Source of the DNA: Anas platyrhynchos
Lineage: Eukaryota > Chordata > Aves > Anseriformes > Anatidae
Direction: 5' to 3'
Length of the DNA stretch: 64,000 nucleotides
Assembly: GCF_047663525.1 (NCBI RefSeq)
Contig: NC_092591.1
Span: 32,149,001-32,213,000, forward strand
Each line of letters opens with the position of its first letter. Position 1 is the first letter of the stretch. The notes under the pieces are model-generated. The model saw nothing but the letters and a program-made list of their open reading frames with translations, had not been told where the DNA came from and ran no database searches. A program made the translations under genes and the position numbers. Shown one piece after another: positions 1 to 22,599 of the stretch.

Positions 1-1940
<1,940 letters not shown>

Positions 1941-2420
1941 AGATGCGAGAGGGACAGCATCACGGTTGCTTGGGCTGTCTTCAGCTTTAGTTTACTAAAC
2001 TAGAAGTCTTCATAGTTAAATGGCCTCGTTTAGGCCTAATGTATACAAACTGGTTTATGTATAATATGGTGGATTTTGGGGGGTTGAGTCATTGTGGCAC
2101 AAGTATTTGTACATACTCTGCTTCTCAGTGAGCATCTCTTGACAATAGAAGGCTGTCTGTGTATTAGTTTTAGTGTACAGACCTGTAAACAACCATCCTC
2201 TTGCTCAGACTAGTTTCTCATAACTTGTTTTTTATTTGTAAAATTGTCGTTAAGATCTTTTTTCCTAGTTCTTAACTCTTAGAAGATCTTTAGTGCTTTC
2301 ACTTTTAATTTTGTGAATTCTTCTCCATGTAATCCTTGAACTGTTGATTCTGTATGGACACATGGCATGAAGTAACTAATTTAAGTGTCTTTTGTAAATA
2401 AAGTTTGCATTAACTATACC
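1941..2420 (+). other. CKAP5: CKAP5 proximal 3' UTR
   Basis: AT-rich sequence following the CKAP5 stop codon, with no open reading frame. It runs to the canonical poly(A) signal at 2397-2402 and a short T/GT-rich stretch behind it. The exact cleavage site cannot be seen. Confidence 0.7.
2397..2402 (+). promoter_or_regulatory. CKAP5: CKAP5 poly(A) signal AATAAA
   Basis: Canonical hexamer 457 bases after the CKAP5 stop codon, followed within 30 bases by TG/T-rich sequence. It is the first canonical signal after the stop. Confidence 0.75.
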
Positions 2421-5400
2421 AGTCTCTGTAGGAACAGCAGTGACTGCTGGCGAGAGAAGTTGCTCTCTATTCCTGAATGTTAGTGACTGGGCATCTAGCA
2501 ACTGAACTAAGCTATTGACATGAACACGGGGCTTGGATATATTATAGGGAAGATGAGTATATTCAGTGTATACTATCTGTGGGTTGCAGTCCTGAGACTT
2601 TGCACTCTTCTATAAGCAGTAGTGCATTTTTTCGTGTAGTTGCTCTTTATTTTTGTTCCAGAATATGGTTTCAGTAAGTTGAGACTACTTAGTTTGCTGA
2701 CATGCTTATTTTAAATTACTAATCCTTGTGATGCCTCTACCCAGATTAAGCATAATCTCATCTGTGTACAAATAATGCTTTCTCTTTGAGGGAGCCTGCT
2801 GCTGTTGATAAGGAATAGATTAGCAGTGAAGTACAGTCAGTGTACTTGCTTATCCTGAATTTATTTAAGTGGTCTTCTTCAGGTGGACTGCAGCACCACA
2901 TTCAGTTGCATTTAAACATCCAATGTTAGCAAACTCTCCTCTTTTATAAAACTAGAAAAGACCTGGTAGTGTTAGTCTGCAAAAGCTGCAGTCACTGCTT
3001 TTTAATTTAAGAGAGAGTTCTGACTAGCCTTTTTCAGAAGCAACGAGTACAAAAGCTTAAAGACCTACACTGTGTAGCCTTTCTAGCCCTTTCATCTCTA
3101 GGGAGGTGATGTATTTTAACCTTGCTACTTCACTTCGGTGGGTGAGCTGGTTGTGAAGTATAAATTCCACATCTGTTCCATAGCTGGACCAGAGTTGTTG
3201 AGGAGTTGGATGGGCAGGCTTAAAACAGCACGTTTCTGCTCTGGGTTTTAACTTGGTTCCATGTAACTGCTGCTTTTGTTGTTTGCTCTGGGACCCAACA
3301 GTCTCTGCATCTGGGCTGTTGCTGAATCAATCTTGCCTGATTATAGTAAAAACCTGACTTTAAATTAATACCTGTATAACAAATCTATGCTAGAGCTTCT
3401 GCAAATGGCTGCAATTTTCCTGTTACAGGACCCCTAGGCTGGGGTTGCAGTGGATTTGTGATACTGCTTGGTGCTTGTGGTGAGTTTGTGCACTGTGATA
3501 GCAGGTGACTTGTGAGCGTTCGCCATCCTGTGTTAATTGACATGATGCCATTCATTGCTCCACCGCTTTGATTTAGTAGTTGCAGTCTCCTATCCTAACC
3601 TGAAGCAGTCATGCCCTTTCTTGTGAAACAGACCTGAATGACAAGTGGAAGTGTTTGGACGTTATTGGTAAGTGCTGAAGTTTTGTGCACTTAAATTGAG
3701 GCTGTTTGCGAATAGTTGATGTCTGGCTTGCATTGGAGTTACTGCCACTACCTCTCAATTATCAGCTGCTTTTTGAAACTTACTGACATTTAAATGAACC
3801 CATGTGTTGATTTACTGTACCACATCTAGCAGACATTCTGAAGAGCTGTTTGTTAATTAGCTCAGGATGTTAAAACAGTGATGCCTGCAAACCTGCATAC
3901 AACTATTTTAAACTTGAAACTGAATTGAGAGTGAAGTACAGGAATAATTGAGTAGAAGATATAGTTGCTTACTATGAATGAGTTTTTGCCCTGTGTCTCT
4001 GTAGTGTTTGGTTGGACTCAATATCCTGGGAGTTCTGAACTAAAACTTGTGCACATAAATTAATAAAGCCTAATCTTTAGCCCAGAAAATATTTAAATAA
4101 CATTAAACTGAGTTTTAAAAATGATTCCTCTGTATTGTTTGTAATAAGTCCGCAATAACAGTGACTTACTCCAGAAATTGTATGGTCCTGGTTCCCGTCT
4201 GTTAGATACAGTTTCTTACAGATCCTGGGTAGTTGTAGAAGGGTGAGGCTAAAAATGCAAGCATTAGAAGGGCTAAACATTTTCATTTTTCTATGCCTGT
4301 GGTTATCAGTGACTTTAAATGGTTGTGGAATGGTTGTGCAGTTAAAATGGTTTCTTCAGATATCTCTGGGAAGTTGTTATTGTACTTGCTTTGGGCAATT
4401 AAAGTGGGTTTGTCTTCAGGTTGATTCCCAGATAAGCCATCTTCAAGGAGGTTGCAAAAGCAAAACACAGTAATTGATTGCTAACTTTGTTATCAACTAA
4501 TTTCAGGTAGTTCTGCCATATTTTTTCACGTCTCCTTTCACTCTCCTTAATACTCTCTGAAGCACAATCAATGTTATCTATTGCCTGCTTCTCTAACGTG
4601 ATGGCACTGTGAAGGATGAGGAATTGGTAATATGATGTCACAGGCAGCAAAGATAGCTTACAAATCTCATGATCACTTTAAAAGAAAATTGCACTGAACT
4701 GATCGGTTTGTCAAGAATACGTTATTTGCTACTGTACTGCTGGGTCTCTGGTGGTCTGCAAATATTGCTAAAGAGTTCATGAATGAACTGGAGCTTGAGA
4801 GTGATTCCTAAATGGGCTTTATAAGAACAAAACTGGTATAGTGCAGGATGCTTCCTTTGGATGCACCTTTGACCATGCACAAATTGCTTTTCTGAATCTA
4901 GCTATGCCAGTGGAAAATACACTTCAGGAGCCACCACCACCTGCCATGTAAAAAGTTACTGCAATGCAATAAATTGAATGCTACTTCTTCATCTATTCCA
5001 ACCCCTATTCCTGTGTAGGATGAGTTGCATATAGCTGGCATCTATAACATTTTTAGACATTAATTTTGAAAATAGTGGTGCTGGTACTTTGTTGACTGCT
5101 ATCACAGCCAAGAACAATGCCTTTCTTATTAAAAAAAAAAAAAAAATTGCTTTACTTCTGACATCAGTATTGTCATTTTGAATAATTCCACAATTTTTGT
5201 AGGGGGGTTATCTCATTTTCTGTTCAATTTCTGGAAGAGAAAATGCGTTGACTTGAAGGGAGGAAATGATGTATGAGGGAAGTTTTGCTTACTGCATCTG
5301 AAGTCTATCGTCTGAGGTCTAAGATCTCTTGATTATTAGAACCGATAGAAGGGAGGAGAATGTTTGAGGCACAGCAGGTAATTAGCAGTACAACTAACGG

Positions 5401-5486
5401 TGTTTGGTACTCCCAGCTATTGTGATTGCATGGATTCAAGTGCAATTCAATTCGTGAACAAAAGGAAGATGAGGTTGTTGAGAACT
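2421..5486. other. CKAP5-F2 tail-to-tail spacer
   Basis: About 3 kb between the two convergent genes. It is AT-rich, with only short chance reading frames. It holds two further plus-strand AATAAA hexamers (4062-4067 and 4968-4973) that could serve a longer CKAP5 3' UTR, and a 16-base A run at 5131-5146. No gene or recognisable repeat was found. Confidence 0.6.
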
Positions 5487-5492
5487 TTTATT
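5487..5492 (-). promoter_or_regulatory. F2: F2 poly(A) signal (TTTATT on + strand)
   Basis: Reverse complement of AATAAA, 130 bases beyond the F2 stop codon on the minus strand. This implies a short 3' UTR, as is usual for prothrombin. Confidence 0.75.
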
Positions 5493-5621
5493 TTCAAGGA
5501 AGAACACCTTCCTTAGTCAAGTTGTAGGCACGTAACTTTCACTTCAAGATCTTCAATGCTTATGTTTTCAAGAACTGGAATACTGTAGCAAAACTGAGAA
5601 CAAGCAAGGGAAACGCTTCTT

Positions 5622-15461
<9,840 letters not shown>

Positions 15462-15528
15462 GCTGTACAGCCCTGGCTGCGGAGGAAATGCAACGGGAGC
15501 AGAATAAGCGGAGTCACAGCCCCGCCGG

Positions 15529-15541
15529 GTTAATATTAAAC
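15529..15541. promoter_or_regulatory. F2: HNF1-like site in proximal F2 promoter
   Basis: GTTAATATTAAAC matches the HNF1 palindrome GTTAATNATTAAC at 11 of 13 positions, about 70 bases upstream of the F2 start codon. HNF1 drives many liver genes including prothrombin, so the position is suggestive, but the match is imperfect and unproven. Confidence 0.35.
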
Positions 15542-15856
15542 CAGAATGAAGAAACAGGACTCCAGAGGTCATGGTGTGTCAGGGACAGCGGGACTGAGGC
15601 TTCTCTTATCCATCCTCTCTTGGCATCTCTCCCTCCCTTTTCATTTTCATACTTAATTGGTGGAAGCCAAACAAAATGCCTCTATATGCACACACCCCAG
15701 GAGAAAAATTAGCATCTCATTTCATAACAGGGAAGATGCGAGAGGACAAGCTTGTCCCAGGGCACAGGGAGAACTTGGGCTGGCCGAGAGAGGTCTCTGC
15801 CAGGGGACAGCCACCCCAGCCCAAGCAGCTCACTACTTTTCCTGTGGTGCCACCCT

Positions 15857-15948
15857 GCTCTTGGCATGACTGCTGCCCCCGCAGCTCTTGGCATGACTGC
15901 TGCCTCCCAAATCCTTCTGATTTTGCTGGTTCCAAATCCGTCTGATTT
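15857..15948. repeat. Two adjacent short tandem duplications upstream of F2
   Basis: GCTCTTGGCATGACTGCTGC occurs at 15857 and again at 15884 (27-bp spacing). Directly after it, CCAAATCCTTCTGATTT at 15907 recurs as CCAAATCCGTCTGATTT at 15932 (25-bp spacing). They lie about 400-490 bases upstream of the F2 start codon. Confidence 0.7.
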
Positions 15949-17189
15949 AGTAGCAAGCCGCCCCTTTTTCCCCTGGTGTCCAGTTGTCTTTTCTCCCTGC
16001 AGTTATCACCAAGCTTAGCCCCAGCTATTTTGGCACCCATACCCACGGTTTAAGTCTCCTCCATCTCCCTCATCCATGCCACGTATCAGAAGGGGTGCCT
16101 GCTGCAACCCCTGGGGAATTTAATTTTCCCCCCAGTGAGGTCAGCAATGCCATTCTCAGTGTGTGTAACTTCCCACTGTATATTAAAATACATCCAAAAG
16201 GAAACAGAGGCTCTGCCAGGCAAGGAGCTAGCACACCTGAAACAGGCAGAAAAACAAGGGCTTGCAGGAACAGGGAGGCAGGAGTAATTCAGGTGCCACA
16301 ACATCAGCTAATAAATAAGTAAAGAACTGGACTTCCAGAGCTGGGAACACCATCATGATCCCTACAACAAGCAGAAAATCGGCATGGTGAGAAAACAGCA
16401 GAAAGCAGGGCAGGGTCAGGATGGTCTCTAGAGCTGCCACATGGCACAAAAGTGTTTTCTGCCAGCAGGGAGCATGTTTTGTGCTGTGCCTCCGTGCAGG
16501 GGATACAGCTGTAATATTTATCTCCATAGAAGGAGTGCAAATATTAGCATTAGGGTGGCTCAGGAATGACTCTGTGTCCACTGGTACAAAGAGCAGTTGC
16601 AGAGGCTCCCGCCCTCACCTAACAGGAGTATCCCCTGTTCTCACCCACCACACCTGGGTTTTGGAGAGGCGCCTTCAGGAACAGCCAAACTGCCCTGGGT
16701 GTGTGTGCATAGGATTAGGCACGACCCTAGAAACACCCTGCGTTACTTTGCAGGAGGGAACCGGCATTTAGGAGAAATGCACAGGCAGGGACTGCAGTAA
16801 GGCTGGGGCAGGAGGGAGGCATCAGTGCACAAACAAAGGTTTGGAAGAACGGGGAAATCAGATCTGCTGCTGTCCCACACAGCAGTCACCACTGCTCCTC
16901 ACTGTGCAAGGAGGCTCAAACAGCCCCATGTTTCTGTAAGCCCTGCTGGCAGCCAGTGGGACTTGCTCAGCTGGTAGAATAGAAGAGGATGGCAGCAGGG
17001 ACAGTTTCTTTACTCTCTGTATGATAATTTGGTTCTGGTCTCACACTGCAGGTGGGACAAATGACCTCAGGGTTGTTTTCACCAGGGCAGAACTGAGCGA
17101 TCCCAAGTGGCTGTGCATGCAGAGCAGAAATAACACTGGTGGAAGACCACCCTGATTTCTTGGCTGTAGTGATGAGTGATGGATATGCA

Positions 17190-17560
17190 CCTGTGCGAGT
17201 GTTCATTGTAGATCCTAGTAAGAAAGGGCACAGAGTACACAAGGTATTGATTAAAATGGCATTTGTTGGAGATCACATTAGAAGGCAAAGGGGGATAGCA
17301 ATCTTAGGTCTCTTTGGATGCTGGCAACAGCAAGTAGCAGAACATCAGGCCATCATGGTATGCTGTGCAAATATTGTCTGTGCTGAGGTTCACCAGCTTT
17401 GTGGTCTTGTTTTTGTTTTTTTTTAAGAGGATTTTCTGGGAAGCAAACAACTCTATTTGTCATTTCCAATGTCAAACAAATGGATGTTCCCATAAGAATA
17501 TGCTGCCTCACTCTGAGATAAAGACAAGGCTGCTTGGTGGTGGTGGCATCAGCACCAATG
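17190..17560 (-). repeat. Degraded interspersed repeat, LTR-like, copy B
   Basis: This block aligns by eye with 19225-19510. Shared features on the plus strand are GTGTTCATTGTAGATCC, ATTAAAATGGCATTTGTTGG and ACAACTCTATTTGTCA followed by a CAA..AAATGGATGTT stretch. Read on the minus strand, the sister copy has AATAAA near the middle, as in a retroviral LTR, hence the minus orientation. Class and family are not established. Confidence 0.45.
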
Positions 17561-18803
17561 CCAAGTGGAAGCAGCCTGTAGGCTCTCCAGTTAGCATTAG
17601 CCATCTTAGCTCATCCTGTGGCCAAGTGATACATGCAGCACAGCACAAGCCTGCTCCTACTCACGCCAACTCGCTATGTGGATCCCTGGAGTATTCCCCT
17701 TCATAAGAATTTCCAATATACTCTTTTTTTTTTCTTCATTCCTGCACTTCTCTCTGTCTCTTCTTTGTAATAACCACACAACCTTTATACTAGAGCTGAA
17801 ATCAGCAGCTGCTATATTTATACACAGCATTTTACCATCTTGCTTTTCCTTTCAAGGAGAAATGTTAGCACTTTATATGATATCACGCATTGTATAGGGG
17901 TAAGTTTAAGCAACACTAGAATCTGGCTGTTAAGCTTGGTTATTGGACAGATATCAATATCCTTTGATATTTATCTGTCATCTACCTTTTGTGTCAGAAA
18001 TCTGTTCTGATCCCTTCATCTGTTTTGTTGCTTAAAGACTTGTTTAAAAAAAAAAAGTTACTGAAACCAACTGTTCTGTCACTGCGTCTGGCTGCTTCTT
18101 TTCCAGTTGCTGTTCTTCAGCGGCTTCCCCTGTGAAACAGGACCAAACCCAGTGCTGTAAGGCTGATAACTGTAACTGCTGCAGCCTCTTGTCTCAACTG
18201 TCACTTAAGTTTCAGCTATTTCTTTACACTGACATTGCATTATATTTGGAGATTTCTGCTACATCCTGGGGCTTTTTCATCACATCCCCAGGGGTTTTGA
18301 CTTCCACCCTTTGAACATTTAACTCTTCCATCTCTGTTCATCATTCCTGTAAGCAACTTTTTATCATCTCCTTTTCTTTTTGCCTGTAATGGATGCTATT
18401 TTCTTTCCTAGGTGAAGATTTGCACCTTTATGCTCCCACAAGTAAGGTTTTCAACACAAATGGGAGTTTTGAGCTCTTGCCTCATATGGGTTAACTCTTC
18501 TTTTTAAATGAAGAAAATATTTGTCATTTACCAGTATCCCAAAGCCCTGATGAAGCCTTTCCAGCAAGGCAGACCATGACTGGACAGAAGACCTGTGTGC
18601 TTGCTGCTGGGAGATGTATGGGTCACAGGCATGCAGGATCTCCAATGAGACCTCAGCCAGACAGGTTCTACAATTCTCTCGGTTGTCATCTCACACCAGG
18701 ATTGTATGATGAGGTTGCCCGAGGTCCCTTCACTTTGGTCATAATTAATGGTCCCATGTTCTGGGATCCCAAACTTTGCCCCGTCCTTGCTGCTTACAGA
18801 TTA

Positions 18804-19240
18804 CACTTTTCCTACAAATGGCACAGCAGCGAGCAGCGTGCTCCTTCACCTGCATTTCTTGCTGCTGGGATACCCACACTAGTTCTTTCCTTATCTTCCA
18901 TATCTCCATATCCACACAAGAGACTCTTTTACCCCTTGTATCAGACCAAAACATTCCCACACTCTTTTCAAGCATGTTAGTAACAAGCAAGTACAACACA
19001 TTCCTGTTGAACTTTTCTCATCCCTTCCTTTTGGAGAAAACTTAATATTTCAGCTGGAGTGGGACTTCCCAATAACTTCTTCTGAATCTCCCAGCTCACC
19101 AGAAAGGTCACCCAGGCCAAACACCACGTGATTATTTCTCATGACTGTTGACAGGACCCGGCAGGAACCCATTCTTTTCCTCACTATCCGTCCAGTAAGG
19201 CATTTCTCACCAGGATCCTGCTGACTACACCAAATGTAGT
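18804..19240 (-). repeat. Degraded interspersed repeat, copy A (internal part)
   Basis: It aligns by eye with 48549-48945 over about 400 bases. Shared strings on the plus strand include GCAGCGAGCAG, GTGCTCCTTCACC, TGCTGCTGGGAT, CACACTAGTTCTT, TTGTATCAGAC and ATTTCAGCTGG.GTGGGAC. It joins directly to the LTR-like segment at 19225-19510, suggesting one element. Old and heavily mutated, with no intact frame. Confidence 0.5.
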
Positions 19241-19510
19241 GCAAGTGTTCATTATGGATCCCTGTAAGAACGGCACTCAGACTCCACAATATGTTAATTA
19301 AAATACCATTTATTGGAGATAACATTGGAGACAAAGGGGATGGCATTTGAACATCTTACAACTCTACAGATGCTGTGAACCCCGAGTTCTGCAGATCCTA
19401 TCCTTGCTGAGGTTCCCCAGCATCCTCATCTTTGGAGTTACGATAGGATTTCCTTAGAATTAAATAACTCTATTCATCACTTTTACCGTCAAGCAAAAGG
19501 ATGTTTACAG
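19225..19510 (-). repeat. Degraded interspersed repeat, copy A (LTR-like part)
   Basis: It matches copy B (17190-17560). On the minus strand it contains CCAATAAATGG, followed about 50 bases later by GTTCTTACAGGGATCC, an arrangement like the R/U5 end of an LTR. The endogenous-retrovirus assignment is an inference from layout only; no gag, pol or env frame is visible. Confidence 0.4.
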
Positions 19511-21324
19511 TCACTAACACAACAGTTTTTCTGTTAGGACCACTTAATTGCTCCTGTTTATTCTCCCCTATTCACTCAGAATGAAGAAGGCAGTTACAGG
19601 GCAGCAGATTAAGCAACAGGGGCCTGCATTCTCCCCTTCCCTTTGCCCTGCTGTTCCCCCTTCTCTCCCAGTTGTGCTGTGACAGAGGGCACAGGCTTCA
19701 AACACAGCATGAGAGCTCCAGCGAGAACACTTTGCAGCTGTGTCAATATTTGAAAGCTGCAAGAGTTCAGTCAGGCACCACAGGGGGAGCAGTAGAAAGC
19801 AGTGCAGCTTCAAATTTAAGCCCTCCCGCATACACCTGTGCTCCCACTGCTCTGTCTCCAAGCCCTCAGGGCAAAGACTCAGTGCATCTGCCCCGACTTC
19901 AGAGAAAATAGCTGAAAATGAGGATATCCAGCAGCTCATCGTCTGAATTTCACCTACCTGCCTTACCTCAAATCAAGGTGTTGTGGATCTGACTCTAGTA
20001 CCTCATCTACAAACCAGTCACAAAAGTTTATGGAAAAAGTTGAAAGAAAGATGAGTAAAAACCATAATGAACAGTTTCTCAGATGGTCACTTTACTGTCT
20101 TCATAGCACCCGAAAAGGGAATTGTGCTAATGATGATACTCAGGTGACACTATCCCCTCCTTTTGCAGTGGGCATAAAAAGCCCAGAGATCTTAGGCCTC
20201 TGAACAAAACTTTCTAGGGAAATGCAGATGTTGGAGAGGGTCAAGATGGAGACAACGAATGGCTAAAGTTAAGGAGGTGGCAAATGAAAACAGTTTGTGT
20301 AAGAAATGCAAGTGTGGGCAGGCAGCACTGAAAGATCTCTGCTAAGGCTGATACTGTTGATTTCTCCCTATAAGGCCAAACTTGCATGGCCTTTGGAAAT
20401 GTGCACTTCTTTCCGGGTACCAATTTTATTCAGTGTATCTCAGATGGCAAATGAGCACTAAAGAAGATGAAGCAGTGGAAATATTTGGGGTGTAGTTGCA
20501 GTTTTGCTGTCTTTTAGCTTTATGGTGCAGGAACAGGAAAGAACTGGAAGACAGGAAGCAAGAATACAAGAAAAAGAACAAGGAAACAGATTAGTGAACC
20601 TCATTTGCATGTGGCGGGGAAAGGGAAAATCTGAGTATACTGAAATGAGCTGTTGAATCCTTACCTGGACAGGTAAGGCACTTCTTGGCTGGGAACAGTG
20701 AAAATTCACTGTACAATGCTCCTAGTACTGTGAGAAAGGAAACGATCCTTTACCATCCCTGGACAGACCATCCAGTATCAGAGAGCCAGGAAGCCAACAG
20801 CAAACAAAACAGGGGAAAAGAGGAAAAACACTGAGCCCTAGCTCTAAGGCAGGACTTTGCTTCTGCTGGTTGTGAAAAATGGTTTTCAAAATAAAAAAAC
20901 AGGGACACCTTGTAAATGCTTGTAAATGCATCCCAGCAATGTCTGGCATTAGCATCACGCTCATGTGGTCAGAAATGCTGTTGGGCTCCAGCATAAAATC
21001 CCAGAAAAGTGCTTGAATAGCAACAGTTAAGCAGGAAAAGAAAAATTTGAAAGGAAGGAATTGTTCAAGGCTGCTGCTTTTAGATTTTTCCCCATGGTGC
21101 ACCATCACCCGCTGACAATGTAACAGGCAGAGCAGGGGCCCTGCTTGTTAAAACGCTGTTTCCTCTCTAAGTTATTCCCATCAACAGCCAATGCCTTCCC
21201 TGCACCAGGCCTGGCACGTGCAGGTTCATAGCAGCTACTGAAAAGACCGAGCTCTACACCCACAAGTTACCTCTACAGCTACTATTTCTGCCTGGTGCTG
21301 AGCCCCAGGCCCTTTGTTGCCACA

Positions 21325-21370
21325 GAAAACAAAACAAAACAAAACAAAACAAAACAAACAAACAAAAACA
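21325..21370. repeat. (AAAAC)n pentanucleotide microsatellite
   Basis: About nine AAAAC-type units, drifting to AAAC at the right end. It lies just past the ZNF408 poly(A) signal on the minus strand, where the transcript side reads (GTTTT)n and could act as a GT-rich downstream element. Confidence 0.85.
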
Positions 21371-21388
21371 ACAGAGCTAGGTTTACAC

Positions 21389-21394
21389 TTTAAT
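21389..21394 (-). promoter_or_regulatory. ZNF408: Probable ZNF408 poly(A) signal (ATTAAA)
   Basis: TTTAAT on the plus strand is the ATTAAA variant on the minus strand, 33 bases after the stop codon and just before GT/T-rich sequence formed by the (GTTTT)n array. Confidence 0.5.
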
Positions 21395-21426
21395 ATTCTG
21401 TACAGAAGCTCTGCAAGCTGAGATAG

Positions 21427-22586
21427 TCAGGTCCCAGTCTCGACCTCCACCACTTCGGCCACTGCTCCGAAGCCCATCCCCTCCTGGATGATGACCACGT
21501 CACTTGGTGAGCCCTTGTCCTGCACAATAACGCACTTGTCCTCATGCTTGGAGATGGTGATTTCAATGACATCCTTTGTCGATGGCAAATGCTCAGCAGG
21601 TCTCCTGTGTGCCTCAGGACCTGGGGGGCTGCCCTGAGGCTGGTAAGCAGCAATGCAGTGACCACTGGCTGTGATCAGGAGCTCTGCCACATTCTCTGGC
21701 TCTAGCACCTCCACCATGAGCAAGGCAGGCTCTGCCACCTCCTCCTCTTGCTGGCTTTTCCTCTGAGGCCTTCTCCTTGCTGCCTGGGGTAGGTCCACAG
21801 CAAGAGAGGCCCCTGCGGTGTTCAGTCCCTCAGGGTCCTTTTCTGCCTTGTGGGCGAGCATGTGGTGTGCCAGGCTCTGTGAAAAGTTGTAGCCCATGCC
21901 GCAGAGCTCACATTGGTAGGGCTTGTCAGCCAGGTGGCACTTCTGGTGGCGCCACAGCTTGGTGGCCAGGGTGTAGGACTTGCCGCAGTGCTCGCAGGAG
22001 AAGGGGCGCTGCCTGCTGTGCAGGACCCGGTGCTCCTGCAGGTCGTGCTTCGTGCGCTACGCCTTGTCGCACTGGGGGCACTCGAAAGGCCGCACGCCCC
22101 GGTGGGCCAACAGGTGGGCTTTGAAGCTCTCCTCCGAGCTGCAGCTCTTGCCACACTCCGTGCAGAGGAAGGGTTTGTGGCCAGCGTGGACGAAACGATG
22201 CTTCTTGAGGTGGCAGAGCTGCAGGAAGGCTTTGCCACACTCCCCACACTGGTACCTGCGCCTGGCCAGCCCCTTGTGGGACAGGACACCTGGCGGGGGG
22301 CCGGGCTGCCAGCATGACCCCGCACCAGCTCCATGCAGTCCTCCTGCTCTCCAGGCTGCTCCACTGAGCCCTTTTCCCCATGCTCTGGGGATCCCAGCTT
22401 GGAGGCTTCGCAAACTTTGCCCTCTTTCCTGCAAGTCCCTATATCCTCTCCTGAAGGCCTGGGCTGCCGGGGTTCTTCCCCAGCTGTCCTGGCCCCACAG
22501 CCCTTACGGCACTTCTGGAGCTGCCCACTTGAGGGCAATGACAGCTCCCGCTCTCCCGAGCACGCCTCTTTTTGCCCCATCTCCAC
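21427..22586 (-). CDS. ZNF408: ZNF408-like C2H2 zinc-finger gene, interrupted; possible pseudogene
   Basis: Putative transcription factor, named mainly by position between F2 and ARHGAP1 and by its fingers. Five C2H2 fingers are readable at 22254-21858 ([39 protein letters not shown], each with a 12-residue spacer and H-x3-H). A roughly 137-residue tail follows, ending [14 protein letters not shown] at 22059-22057 falls inside finger 3, where a Tyr codon is expected, yet the frame stays open on both sides of it. Upstream of finger 1 the plausible hydrophilic reading (ATG about 22580, through KVCEASKLG and MELVRGHAG) is in a different frame. The switch is near a C6 run at 22291-22296. The N-terminal PR-like region known from mammalian ZNF408 was not found. 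Either a decayed gene or sequence errors in a GC-rich region; the 5' end is unreliable. Confidence 0.6.
22057..22059 (-). other. ZNF408: In-frame TAG inside zinc finger 3 of ZNF408
   Basis: On the minus strand the codons read TGC GAC AAG GCG TAG CGC ACG AAG. The fifth is normally an aromatic codon in C2H2 fingers (C-x2-C-x3-Y/F), and TAC would need one base change at 22057. The downstream frame has no other stop until the natural terminus. Confidence 0.85.
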
Positions 22587-22599
22587 TTTTCCTGCCGCG

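Larger units (their letters stand above)
15462..21388. other. F2 upstream flank and F2-ZNF408 spacer
   Basis: About 5.9 kb with no supported gene. The first 100 bases on the minus-strand upstream side should contain the F2 5' UTR and proximal promoter. Further on are a pair of short tandem duplications (15857-15948) and three blocks of old interspersed repeat (17190-17560, 18804-19240 and 19225-19510). Reading frames here are short and lack family features. Confidence 0.6.
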
